A DNA stretch of 64,000 nt from Streptomyces fradiae ATCC 10745 = DSM 40063 (lineage in GTDB: Bacteria > Actinomycetota > Actinomycetes > Streptomycetales > Streptomycetaceae): assembly GCF_008704425.1 (NCBI RefSeq), contig NZ_CP023696.1, positions 5,744,501 to 5,808,500 of the forward strand, read 5' to 3'. The notes under the pieces are model-generated. The model was not told the DNA's origin and searched no databases. It saw only the letters and a program-made list of their open reading frames with translations. Shown here one piece after another: positions 8,798 to 16,601 of the stretch. How positions within the stretch are numbered: the stretch's first letter is position 1; every line of letters starts with the position of its first letter. Position numbers and translations under genes: made by a program.

Positions 8798-9296
8798 CCG
8801 GGCCTCCTCCCCTCGGTCCGTGGCGGGAAACGGCCACGGCGCGAATCCGCCGCGCCGGTCGTCCCCACACCACCCGACACTCTGCCAAGGTGACGCCACC
8901 GCACCATCGGCGGCCCCTCGGGCACCCCGGGGACGCCCCCCGGCCACCGCGAGGACACCCCGACCGTGGTCCGCGCCGAACGCGTCGCTCCGCACGACTC
9001 GGCGGACGGCGCGCGCGACCACACAGGCCCGCCGGAGGCGCCCTCCTTTGATGGGGAAGGAGGGCGCCCCGGCGGGCACCCCGGCCCACCACTCACCGGC
9101 CCCCGGCTCCGGCCCGCACACCCCTCCCGGCCCGGCCCACCCACCCGCACATCCCTTCCCGCCCTCCCCGCCCGCCCTCCCCGGCCCGCTCGCGGCGCCG
9201 GTCCCGCGCCCCCACGGCGGCGGCCGGTACGCCGACGGGCCCAGCCGCGGGGGCGCTCGGGAGGCGGGGGCGCGCCGGGCGTGGGTGGATGGGGGC
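8798..9296. other. 499-bp divergent intergenic region
   Basis: Spacer between the LuxR-type regulator (leftward) and the PoxB-type gene (rightward). No gene is seen. Its main feature is the large hairpin at 9027-9077, described separately. The remainder is C-rich low-complexity sequence. Promoters for both genes should lie here, but no clear -35/-10 pair could be picked. Confidence 0.6.
9027..9077. terminator. large near-perfect hairpin (terminator-like) in a divergent spacer
   Basis: Twenty-one base pairs of stem with a single bulged A. The left arm is GCCCGCCGG (9027-9035), A9036, then GGCGCCCTCCTT (9037-9048). The loop is 9049-9056. The right arm is AAGGAGGGCGCC (9057-9068) then CCGGCGGGC (9069-9077). 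The inner stem ends in a TT/AA pair next to the loop. The structure is typical of strong Streptomyces terminators, yet both flanking genes point away from it, so it may end an unrecognised small transcript or act in the 5' leader of the rightward gene. Confidence 0.55.
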
Positions 9297-11039
9297 ATGG
9301 GCAGACAGAACGTGGCCGAACTGTTCGTCGACACGCTCGTACGCGCCGGGGTGCGGCGCCTGTACGGGGTGGTCGGGGACAGCCTCAACCCCGTCGTGGA
9401 CGCCGTGCGGCGCACCCGCGGCATCGAGTGGGTCCAGGTGCGGCACGAGGAGAGCGCCGCCTTCGCCGCCGGCGCCGAGGCGCAGGTGACCGGCCGGCTC
9501 GCCGCCTGCGCCGGGTCGTGCGGACCGGGCAACCTCCACCTCGTCAACGGCCTGTACGACGCGCACCGCTCCATGGCCCCCGTGCTCGCGCTGGCCTCGC
9601 ACATCCCGTCCAGCGAGATCGGGCTCGGCTACTTCCAGGAGACCCACCCCGACCAGCTCTTCCAGCGGTGCAGCCACTACTGCGAGCTGGTCTCCACCCC
9701 CCGGCAGACGCCCCGCCTGCTGCGCACCGCGATCCAGCACGCCGTCGGGCTCGGCGGGGTGAGCGTCGTCGTCCTCCCCGGCGACGTCGCCGCCGAGCAG
9801 GCGCCCGAGGAGAGCAGGGCGTACGACCTGGCCACCACCCGGCCCGCGGTGCGCCCCGGCGACGCGGAGGTCGACGAGCTGGCCCGCATGGTCGACGCCG
9901 CCGACCGGGTCACCCTCTTCTGCGGCAGCGGCACGGCCGGCGCCCACGCCGAGGTCATGCAGTTCGCGGAGCGCGTCAAGGCACCGGTCGGCCACGCGCT
10001 GCGGGGCAAGGAGTTCATCCAGTACGACAATCCGTTCGACGTGGGGATGAGTGGGCTGCTCGGATACGGGGCGGCGTACGAGGCCACGCACGAGTGCGAC
10101 CTGCTGATCCTGCTGGGGACGGACTTCCCGTACAGCGCGTTCCTCCCCGACGACGTGCGGATCGTCCAGGTGGACCTGCGGCCCGAGCGGCTCGGGCGGC
10201 GCTCGCGGCTCGACCTCGCCGTGTGGGGGGACGTCCGCGAGACCCTGCGCTGCCTCGTGCCCCGTGTGCGCCCCAAGAGCGACCGGCGCTTCCTGGACAA
10301 GATGCTGAGGAAGCACGAGCGGGCGCTGGAGGGCGTGGTCCGGGCGTACACCCGCAAGGTGGAGAAGCACGTCCCGCTGCACCCGGAGTACGTGGCCTCG
10401 GTCCTCGACGAACTCGCCGACGACGACGCCGTGTTCACCGTGGACACCGGCATGTGCAACGTCTGGGCGGCCCGCTATCTGACGCCCAACGGGCGCCGGC
10501 GGATCATCGGGTCGTTCAGCCACGGCTCCATGGCGAACGCGCTGCCGCAGGCCATCGGCGCCCAGTTCACCGACCGGAACCGCCAGGTGGTGTCGGTCTC
10601 CGGCGACGGCGGGTTCTCCATGCTCATGGGCGACTTCCTCACCCTGGTCCAGTACGACCTGCCCGTGAAGGTGGTCCTGTTCAACAACTCCTCGCTCGGC
10701 ATGGTGGAGCTGGAGATGCTGGTCGCGGGGCTGCCCTCGCACGGCACGTCCTACCGGAACCCGGACTTCGCCGCCGTCGCCCGCGCCGCCGGGGCCTACG
10801 GGGTGCGGGTGGAGAAGCCCAAGCAGCTCGCGGGCGCCCTCAAGGACGCCTTCCGCCACCGCGGCCCGGCCCTCGTCGACGTGGTGACCGACCCCAACGC
10901 CCTGTCCATCCCACCGAAGATCCAGGCCGACATGGTGACCGGCTTCGCGCTCTCCGCCGGCAAGATGGTGCTGGAGGGCGGGGTCGGGCGGATGCTGCAG
11001 CTCGCCCGCTCCAACGTGCGGAACATCCCGCGACCTTGA
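9297..11039 (+). CDS. poxB: thiamine-diphosphate-dependent pyruvate dehydrogenase (PoxB-type)
   Basis: Peripheral membrane flavoenzyme family that decarboxylates pyruvate to acetate (or acetyl phosphate in oxidase relatives) with ThDP and FAD. The 580 residues fit the family (E. coli PoxB is 572). The N-terminal PYR domain holds the catalytic Glu in QVRHEESAAFAAGA (about residues 45-58) and a GSCGPGNLHLVNGLYDA loop. The middle FAD domain follows. The C-terminal PP domain has the ThDP motif SGDGGFSMLMGD...NNSSLGM. Start ATG 9297 opens on MGRQNVAELFVDTLVRAG; the frame continues upstream but is low-complexity. A regulator of the TrmB/LuxR type is divergent. Acetolactate synthase or oxalyl-CoA decarboxylase are less likely, given the PoxB-like DPNALS and QPxKxxxxMxxGFALS-like C-terminal region. 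Confidence 0.9.
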   Translation: MGRQNVAELFVDTLVRAGVRRLYGVVGDSLNPVVDAVRRTRGIEWVQVRHEESAAFAAGAEAQVTGRLAACAGSCGPGNLHLVNGLYDAHRSMAPVLALASHIPSSEIGLGYFQETHPDQLFQRCSHYCELVSTPRQTPRLLRTAIQHAVGLGGVSVVVLPGDVAAEQAPEESRAYDLATTRPAVRPGDAEVDELARMVDAADRVTLFCGSGTAGAHAEVMQFAERVKAPVGHALRGKEFIQYDNPFDVGMSGLLGYGAAYEATHECDLLILLGTDFPYSAFLPDDVRIVQVDLRPERLGRRSRLDLAVWGDVRETLRCLVPRVRPKSDRRFLDKMLRKHERALEGVVRAYTRKVEKHVPLHPEYVASVLDELADDDAVFTVDTGMCNVWAARYLTPNGRRRIIGSFSHGSMANALPQAIGAQFTDRNRQVVSVSGDGGFSMLMGDFLTLVQYDLPVKVVLFNNSSLGMVELEMLVAGLPSHGTSYRNPDFAAVARAAGAYGVRVEKPKQLAGALKDAFRHRGPALVDVVTDPNALSIPPKIQADMVTGFALSAGKMVLEGGVGRMLQLARSNVRNIPRP

Positions 11040-11171
11040 CACCCCGCCGTGCCCCACTGCTCCCCTCCGTGCGCCCGCCCGCGGACGCGCCGCACGCGTG
11101 ATGCTTGCGGCAGGGGGGCATGGTTCCCCGTGAGCCTGTTCGATGAAGGGCCGACGACATGGGTGGGGGCT

Positions 11172-11624
11172 ATGAGTGGGCGTCAGGCAGGGGTCGGACC
11201 CATGGTGGACGGGCGGGACCAGGGCATACCCGGCGCGGCGCGGCTGACCCGCCGGATCGGCGCCGGTGACCTCGGCGCGGTGGCCGGGGTGCGCGGCGCC
11301 CTGCGGGAGTTATGGGCCCACCGGGTCGCCGACGACCCGGCGTACACGGCGGAGCTGCTCACCACGGAGCTGGTGACCAACGCGCTGATCCACACGGCGT
11401 ACGGGGCGGTGGTCACCGCGACGCTCGACGGGGACGTGCTGCGCGTGGAGGTGCGGGACTTCGCCCCCGAGCCCCCCGACCCGTACCTGCCGGTGTCGGA
11501 GGAGCGCACCCATGGCAGGGGCCTGCTGCTGGTGCAGGCGCTCGCCGACGCCTGGGGGATGCGGGACCAGGGCATCGGCAAGGTCGTGTGGTTCGAGCTG
11601 TCCGGGGTGAAGCCCGCCGCGTGA
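11172..11624 (+). CDS. ATP-binding protein, RsbW/anti-sigma regulatory factor type
   Basis: Small HATPase-domain protein of 150 residues, of the type abundant in streptomycetes as anti-sigma or regulatory kinases. The N-box is visible as ELLTTELVTNALIHTAYGAV (about residues 58-77). The G1 box lies in VEVRDFAPEPPDP and the G2-type glycine-rich part in THGRGLLLVQALADAWG. No sensor or transmembrane part is present, so the protein is cytosolic. ATG 11172 is chosen because residues upstream of it do not belong to the domain; the ribosome site is weak (GGGTGGGGG). No partner sigma or anti-anti-sigma gene is adjacent, so its target is unknown. A hairpin directly follows the stop codon. Confidence 0.78.
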   Translation: MSGRQAGVGPMVDGRDQGIPGAARLTRRIGAGDLGAVAGVRGALRELWAHRVADDPAYTAELLTTELVTNALIHTAYGAVVTATLDGDVLRVEVRDFAPEPPDPYLPVSEERTHGRGLLLVQALADAWGMRDQGIGKVVWFELSGVKPAA

Positions 11625-11632
11625 GGCCCCGC

Positions 11633-11657
11633 CGGGGGCCAACGCAGAGGGCCCCCG
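11633..11657. terminator. rho-independent-type hairpin after the RsbW-like gene
   Basis: Eight-bp perfect stem CGGGGGCC/GGCCCCCG (11633-11640 and 11650-11657) with a 9-nt loop, starting 9 nt after the stop at 11624. Streptomyces terminators often lack the U-tract, as here. Confidence 0.6.
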
Positions 11658-11980
11658 CGCCCGGCTCCCGCGCCGGAGCCCCCGGGCGCCACGGGGCGGA
11701 GGGCTCGCCCGTACGGCACGGGGCGCCTCCTCGTACCGAACGCGGCGGCGGGCGCTGGAAGGCCACAGGGCGGTGGGTCCCCTCGTACGGCCACAGGGCG
11801 GGGGGTCTCGTACGGCCATGGGGCGGCGGTCACGCCCGTACGGCTTCGGGGGCCGGCCTGCCGAGTGTCCGGCAGGCTCCGGCTGTCGCCCGTACGAGCC
11901 CGGTCCGCCCCCCATCCGCTCGGCGCCCCGGTCCGCTCGGCGCCCGCCCGGCCGCCCGGCGGCCCGCCCGGGGCCGGGCC
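11658..11980. other. spacer between convergent genes, no gene seen
   Basis: Roughly 320 bp between the RsbW-like gene terminator and the end of the leftward DUF2637 gene. It contains short irregular repeats of a CTCGTACGGCCACAGGGCGG-like unit around 11760-11830 and nothing with coding character. Confidence 0.5.
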
Positions 11981-13048
11981 TCAGCCGAACTGCTGCTCCA
12001 GGCTCTTGAGCTTCTGCTCCAGGGAGTCCAGGCGCGGGAGGGTCTGGGTGTCGTCCTCCGCCGTCAGGTCCACCGTCCGGGGCTCAGGGCCGCCCCTGAC
12101 GGCCTGCAGTGAGGGCCGGGGCCGGTGCGGCGGCTGTCCCGGCCCGGATATGGCGGGCTCCGCGACGGACCCGCCCACCGCGGCCTGCCCGGAACCCGGC
12201 GCGGCGGTGAGGCCCGGCGCCTCGACCCGGCGTCCGACGCCCCGGCCGAGCCCCCAGCTCCGGTGCTGGCGGTTGAACGCCCGCAGCCGCGCCCGCTCCA
12301 GCTTCTGCCGCTCCCGCCGCTCGCGGTGGGCGCGCTCCTTCTCGCGCCGGTCCTCCCGTACCTCCTCGACGGCCTCGTCCAGGGTCCGCACGCCCTCCAG
12401 GAGCATCAGCGACCAGGCGGCGAACGTCTCGCGGGGCGCCCGCAGCCAGCGGACGATCCGGATCTGCGGCAGCGGGCGCGGGACCAGGCCCTGCTCGCGC
12501 AGCGCCGCCCTGCGGGTCTGCTTCAGGGCCCGGTCGAACAGCACGGCCGCGGACAGGGACATGCCCGCGAAGAACTGCGGGGCGCCGTCGTGGCCGAGGC
12601 CGCGCGGGGCGTGCACCCAGTTGAACCAGGCGGCGGCCCCGGCGAACAGCCACACGAGCAGCCGGGAGCCGAGGGCCGCGTCACCGTGGCTGGCCTCGCG
12701 CACGGCGAGCACCGAGCAGAACATGGCGGCGCCGTCCAGGCCGAACGGCACCAGGTACTCCCAGCCGCCGGACAGGTTCAGGTTCTGCCGGCCGAAGCCG
12801 ACCAGTCCGTGGAAGGAGAGCGCGGCGGCGACGGCCGCGCAGCAGAAGAGGAGCAGGTAGGAGGCGATGCCGTAGACGGCCTCCTTGCGCCGGCGGCGCT
12901 CCTGGCTGCGCTCCCAGGAGTCGTCCGCCGCGGCCTTCTCCCCGGCGGCGCGCCTGCCGCGCGCGACCACCGCCACCGCGGCGGCGGCCCCGACGAGCAT
13001 CACTCCGCCCGGAAGCAGCCATTCCAGCGATATGTCGGTCATTCTCAT
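11981..13048 (-). CDS. DUF2637 membrane protein (SpdB-like)
   Basis: Membrane protein of 355 residues, of a family frequent on actinobacterial chromosomes and integrative elements and annotated DUF2637. One N-terminal helix (LLPGGVMLVGAAAAVAVVAR) is followed by a basic loop, then four hydrophobic segments between about residues 60 and 180 (IASYLLLFCCAAVAAALSFH; YLVPFGLDGAAMFCSVLAV; LLVWLFAGAAAWFNWVHAP). Next comes a very basic helical stretch with repeated ERRER/REKERAH (about residues 230-265) that could be a coiled coil. The disordered C-terminal tail ends in another heptad-like segment (LDSLEQKLKSLEQQ). The related SpdB proteins of conjugative plasmids act in spread of transferred DNA, but no transfer genes are nearby, so the role here is unknown. 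Confidence 0.8.
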   Translation of the reverse strand: MRMTDISLEWLLPGGVMLVGAAAAVAVVARGRRAAGEKAAADDSWERSQERRRRKEAVYGIASYLLLFCCAAVAAALSFHGLVGFGRQNLNLSGGWEYLVPFGLDGAAMFCSVLAVREASHGDAALGSRLLVWLFAGAAAWFNWVHAPRGLGHDGAPQFFAGMSLSAAVLFDRALKQTRRAALREQGLVPRPLPQIRIVRWLRAPRETFAAWSLMLLEGVRTLDEAVEEVREDRREKERAHRERRERQKLERARLRAFNRQHRSWGLGRGVGRRVEAPGLTAAPGSGQAAVGGSVAEPAISGPGQPPHRPRPSLQAVRGGPEPRTVDLTAEDDTQTLPRLDSLEQKLKSLEQQFG

Positions 13049-13174
13049 CCGGTGTCCCTGTCGTCGCGGTGGGCCGTTGGGTGCGCCATCCTGGCCGAAC
13101 GGCGGTGCCCGTCACGGGGTTTCGCGGCAAGAGCACGCCATCGTGGTCCGAGGAGCCGCGAACCGGAGCCGTAG

Positions 13175-13186
13175 CATCGAACGATG
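13175..13186. promoter_or_regulatory. short palindrome in the divergent DUF2637/PfkB promoter region
   Basis: CATCG-AA-CGATG inverted repeat within the 290-bp spacer between two divergent genes, about 150 bp from the PfkB start. It could be an operator. Evidence is limited to symmetry and position. Confidence 0.25.
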
Positions 13187-13338
13187 ATCTGATGAGCAGG
13201 GGTTCTGTTCGATTACGGCCACGCGTGCGGGTGGCGTGGAACGCGTCACGAGCGGGTGCCGGACCGGGCCCGCGGATGTGATGCTGTACCCCGGAGCGGC
13301 CGGTTCCGAAAGCCGCCGGGTGCCGAGGTGGAGAGACC

Positions 13339-14310
13339 ATGAGCAGTCAGCGGATCACCGTGCTCGGCGAGTGCGTCGCCGACGCCTTCACCGACCCGCT
13401 CCACCCGGCGGAGCCCGACGGCACCGGGCTCACCCTGCGGGTCATGCCGGGCGGCGGGCCCGCCAACACGGCCGTCGCCCTCGCCCGGCTGGGCACCCCC
13501 GCCCGCTTCCTCGGGCGGCTCTCCGGCGACGTGTTCGGCACCCTCTTCCGCGACCGCCTGACCGCCTCCGGGGTGGACCTGACGGGCTGTGTGGCCGCGT
13601 CCGAGCCGAGCACCCTGGCCGTCGCCGACGTGGACGCCCACGGCCACGCCTCGTACGCCTTCCACGCGGAGGGCGCGGCGGACTGGCAGTGGACCGCCGA
13701 GGAGCTGGCCGCCGCCCCGCTGGACGGCACGGTCTGCCTGCACACCGGGTCGCTCGCACTGATCCGCGAGCCGGGCGGCCGACGGGTCGAGGAGTTCCTG
13801 GCCTCGGTGCGGGAGCGGGCCACCGTGTGCGTCGACCCCAACGTGCGCCCGCTGCTGGTGCCGCCCGCAGCGTACCGGGAGCGGCTCGGCCACTGGTGCG
13901 CGCTCGCCGACGTCCTGCGCGTCAGCGAGGACGACCTGGCCCGGCTCCTGCCGGGCACCGCGCCGGAGGAGGCGTGCGACCGGTGGCACGCGGCCGGGGC
14001 CCGGCTCGTCGTGGTCACGCTCGGCGGGCGCGGGGCGCTCGCCTCGCTGGACGGTGCCCGGGTCACCGTGCCCGCCCTGCCGGCGGAGGTCGCGGACACC
14101 GTCGGCGCGGGCGACTCGTTCACCGCCGGGCTGCTGCACGCCCTCGCGGGCCTGGGCCGCCTGGGCGGCCGGCTCGACGGGCTGACCCTGGACGAGACCG
14201 CCGCGAGCTGCGCGTACGCCGCGCTGGTCGCCGCCCGCACGTGCGCGGTGCCCGGCGCCGACCCGCCATGGGCGGCGGACCTCCCGGCGCCGCCCCGGCC
14301 GTCGCGCTGA
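13339..14310 (+). CDS. PfkB-family carbohydrate kinase (fructokinase-like)
   Basis: Cytosolic sugar kinase of the ribokinase/PfkB family, 323 residues. The N-terminal PfkB signature 1 region is visible as VMPGGGPANTAVALARLG (about residues 35-52). The C-terminal signature 2 carries the catalytic Asp in DTVGAGDSFTAGLLHAL (about residues 253-269), with the GAGD anion hole. The sequence opens ITVLGECVADAF, which is closest in layout to bacterial fructokinases and related hexose kinases; the exact sugar cannot be assigned. Start ATG 13339 has GGAGAG 6-8 nt upstream. The gene stands alone and ends at a hairpin shared with the convergent FhuF-type gene. Confidence 0.85.
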   Translation: MSSQRITVLGECVADAFTDPLHPAEPDGTGLTLRVMPGGGPANTAVALARLGTPARFLGRLSGDVFGTLFRDRLTASGVDLTGCVAASEPSTLAVADVDAHGHASYAFHAEGAADWQWTAEELAAAPLDGTVCLHTGSLALIREPGGRRVEEFLASVRERATVCVDPNVRPLLVPPAAYRERLGHWCALADVLRVSEDDLARLLPGTAPEEACDRWHAAGARLVVVTLGGRGALASLDGARVTVPALPAEVADTVGAGDSFTAGLLHALAGLGRLGGRLDGLTLDETAASCAYAALVAARTCAVPGADPPWAADLPAPPRPSR

Positions 14311-14329
14311 CGGGGGTGCGTCCGGCGCC

Positions 14330-14350
14330 GCCCCGCCGCGTCGGCGGGGC
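14330..14350. terminator. hairpin between convergent PfkB and FhuF-type genes
   Basis: Perfect 9-bp stem GCCCCGCCG/CGGCGGGGC with a 3-nt loop, 20 nt downstream of the PfkB stop and 73 nt from the end of the opposing gene. It could serve both directions. Confidence 0.6.
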
Positions 14351-14422
14351 CGCCGCCCCGCGGCCACGACCGGCGGCTGCCTCCGCGCGGTCCGGGCGCT
14401 CCGCCCGGCGCACGACGTCCCG

Positions 14423-15313
14423 TCAGGCGCCGGGCGCGGCGGACAGCTTGCGGAGCCGGTCCGCGTCGCAGGTGCGCGGGCAGGTGACGCAGGTGTCCTC
14501 GGGGCGCAGGGTGTAGAAGAGGCAGCAGCTCGCCCGGTCGCGGGTGGGGAACGTCCTGCCGTCGGGCGCCGTCAGCTCGCGGAACCCGGCCGGGCCCACG
14601 TACGGCTTCGCCGTGCGGGGCAGCAGCAGCTCCAGCTCCGCCATCGCGCGGGGCTCCTCGCCGAGCAGCCCCGCCACGTACCAGATGCCCTCGACGACCT
14701 CGTCCGTCGCCATGCCCCACAGAGCCCGGCCCCGGCGCCGCATGCGCGGACCGAACCCCTCCAGCACGGGGGCCAGGTGCTCGGCGACGGCGGCCCGCAC
14801 CTCGGCGCGCAGCGCCTCCTCGTCCGGGACGACCCGCGCGCCCGGCAGCGCGGCGGCGGGGTCGCCGGGCAGGCAGGCGAACTCCCGTACGCGCACGGCC
14901 ATCCGGCCCAGCTCCCGGTGGAAGGCCACATCGGCGGCCGGCACGCGCGGCACCCGCCGGTGCAGGAACCACGGCACCGTCACCAGCAGGCAGGCGGGCC
15001 ACGCGTACCGGTGGAGGCCGAAGCTGGCGATCACGTCCGGGCGGGCCGCCGCCCCGTAGTCGCGGAGCGTCTGCTCCTCGTCCCACGCGAGGAAGGCGTC
15101 GAGCGCGGGGCCCCCGGCCCCCAACTCGTCCGCGCGGACCCAGCCGTCGCCGTGCGGTGCCGCCTCGCCCTCGGCGAGCTCCCGCACGCGCAGGCCGGGG
15201 AAGACCTCGGCGAGGCGGGCGTACGAGGCCGCCACGGGCGACGCCGGTACGGCGGCCGGCGCGGAGGTCGAACGCGAGGCGGACGTGGACGGGAGCAATG
15301 CGGAAAGGGACAT
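14423..15313 (-). CDS. (2Fe-2S)-binding ferric-siderophore reductase, FhuF-like
   Basis: Probable cytosolic reductase that releases iron from imported ferric siderophores. It has 296 residues. The family hallmark is the C-terminal cysteine cluster: CC at about residue 267 followed after ten residues by CVTCPRTC, i.e. a CCx10CxxC pattern that holds the [2Fe-2S] centre. The preceding region (FGPRMRRRGRALWGMATDEV; AKPYVGPAGFREL) also resembles FhuF-type proteins. The start ATG 15313 leads into a Ser/Ala-rich N-terminus. An IdeR/DmdR-like iron box sits 27 bp upstream, so transcription is probably repressed by iron through a DtxR-family regulator. No siderophore gene is adjacent, making this a stand-alone iron-release enzyme. 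Confidence 0.85.
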   Translation of the reverse strand: MSLSALLPSTSASRSTSAPAAVPASPVAASYARLAEVFPGLRVRELAEGEAAPHGDGWVRADELGAGGPALDAFLAWDEEQTLRDYGAAARPDVIASFGLHRYAWPACLLVTVPWFLHRRVPRVPAADVAFHRELGRMAVRVREFACLPGDPAAALPGARVVPDEEALRAEVRAAVAEHLAPVLEGFGPRMRRRGRALWGMATDEVVEGIWYVAGLLGEEPRAMAELELLLPRTAKPYVGPAGFRELTAPDGRTFPTRDRASCCLFYTLRPEDTCVTCPRTCDADRLRKLSAAPGA

Positions 15314-15339
15314 GCAGGACCACCGAATCGCGATCGTTT

Positions 15340-15358
15340 GCAGGTTAGCCTTACCTTA
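15340..15358. promoter_or_regulatory. iron box (DmdR/IdeR-like)
   Basis: Nineteen-bp element upstream of the FhuF-type gene. Read on the minus strand it is TAAGGTAAGGCTAACCTGC, which agrees at 15 of 19 positions with the canonical actinobacterial box TTAGGTTAGGCTAACCTAA. It lies 27 bp before the start codon, a usual place for repression by an iron-loaded DtxR-family protein. The divergent GntR gene starts 103 bp on the other side and could be co-regulated. Confidence 0.7.
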
Positions 15359-15460
15359 CCCGATCTGATCGATGTGTGCCCTACCGCGTGGTCCGCCTAT
15401 GGTTCACGCAGGCCCCGCGGCGCGAGCGGGGCCCGCACGGACAGCGGCAGGAGGACCCCA

Positions 15461-16489
15461 GTGGAGCAGGGCACGGCCCGTGAGGCGGCGGAGCGGCCGG
15501 GGCGGCGCCCTCCGCCGGCTCCGGCGCCCCGCCCCGCGCCGCGCCCCCGCGCCGCGCCGCCCGCCCCGGACGGCCGCGAGCGGCCGGGGGGCGGGACGAC
15601 CCCGGCGGACCCGAGGGCGCCGGCGGCCCAGGCCGCCTCGGCGGCGCCGAAGGGACCCGGGACGCCTCGGGACGCGGGGGCCTTCGCGGGTGCGGGCAGC
15701 CGTGCGGGGGCCGGTCCGGGGGCTCCGCCCCGGGAGGGCCGCCCGGACGCGTCCTCGGAGCCCGCCGCCCCGTACGCCTCCGCCGGACGGGCCGGCGACC
15801 GCCTTCCGGGCCGGGCGCCCGGGGCGTACGGGCACGACGAGCCCGTGCCGCTCGGCACCCCCCGCTCCGTCCGGCGGCACTCCGTGCGCGGCCAGGTCCT
15901 CGACGCGCTGCGCGCCGCCCTCGTGGGCGGCGACCTCGCACCCGGCCAGGTGTACTCCGCCCCCGCCCTCGGGCTGCGCCTCGGCGTCTCCGCGACCCCC
16001 GTCCGGGAGGCGATGCAGCAGCTCGCCGTCGAGGGCGCCGTCGAGGTCGTACCCAACCGGGGCTTCCGCGTCGTCGAGCGCACCCCGCGCGAACTGGCCG
16101 AACTGGCCGAGGTCCGCGCCCTCATCGAGGTCCCCGTCATGCTCCGCCTCGCGCGGACCGTCACCGCCGGGCGGTGGGCCGGACTGCGCCCGCTCGCCGA
16201 GGCCACGGCCGCCGCGGCCGCCCGGGGCGACCTCGCCGAGTACGGGGAGGCCGACCGCGCCTTCCACCGCGCCGTCCTCGGCCTCGCGGGCAACGAGCAG
16301 CTCGTCGCCGTCGCCGACGGCCTGCACCGCCGCTCCCAGTGGCCGCTCGTCAGCCCGCCCGCGCTGCGCCGCGCCGACCTCGTCGCGGACGCGGCCGAGC
16401 ACGGCGCCCTGCTGGACGCGCTGGCCGCCGGGGACCTGACGGTCGTCGAGTCCCTGGTCAGGGAGCACTTCACCGGCGCCCGGACCTGA
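15461..16489 (+). CDS. GntR-family transcriptional regulator (FadR/FCD type)
   Basis: DNA-binding regulator of 342 residues. The first about 140 residues are a disordered Pro/Ala/Gly/Arg-rich extension not found in typical GntR proteins of about 230 residues. The winged helix follows (VRGQVLDALRAALVGGDLAPG...LGVSATPVREAMQQLA), then an all-helical FCD ligand domain (LAELAEVRALIEVPVMLRLA ... EADRAFHRAVLGLAGNEQL). The start GTG 15461 has a perfect AGGAGG 6 nt upstream, so the long extension appears genuinely translated. The ligand is unknown; FCD regulators usually sense small carboxylates. It is transcribed away from the iron-regulated FhuF gene. Confidence 0.85.
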   Translation: MEQGTAREAAERPGRRPPPAPAPRPAPRPRAAPPAPDGRERPGGGTTPADPRAPAAQAASAAPKGPGTPRDAGAFAGAGSRAGAGPGAPPREGRPDASSEPAAPYASAGRAGDRLPGRAPGAYGHDEPVPLGTPRSVRRHSVRGQVLDALRAALVGGDLAPGQVYSAPALGLRLGVSATPVREAMQQLAVEGAVEVVPNRGFRVVERTPRELAELAEVRALIEVPVMLRLARTVTAGRWAGLRPLAEATAAAAARGDLAEYGEADRAFHRAVLGLAGNEQLVAVADGLHRRSQWPLVSPPALRRADLVADAAEHGALLDALAAGDLTVVESLVREHFTGART

Positions 16490-16601
16490 CCGGCCCGGGG
16501 CGGCGGGCGGGCGGGCCGGGAGCACGGACAGAGGGCGGCCGGCGAAGGGCGGCGGACCGACGGTCAGCGCCGCGGAACGGACGGGCGGAGAGGAGACGGC
16601 A

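Noticed and set aside
11981..13048. DUF2637/SpdB-like gene as evidence of an integrated conjugative element
   Set aside because: No integrase, tra gene, attachment site repeat or tRNA gene is nearby; chromosomal DUF2637 genes are common.
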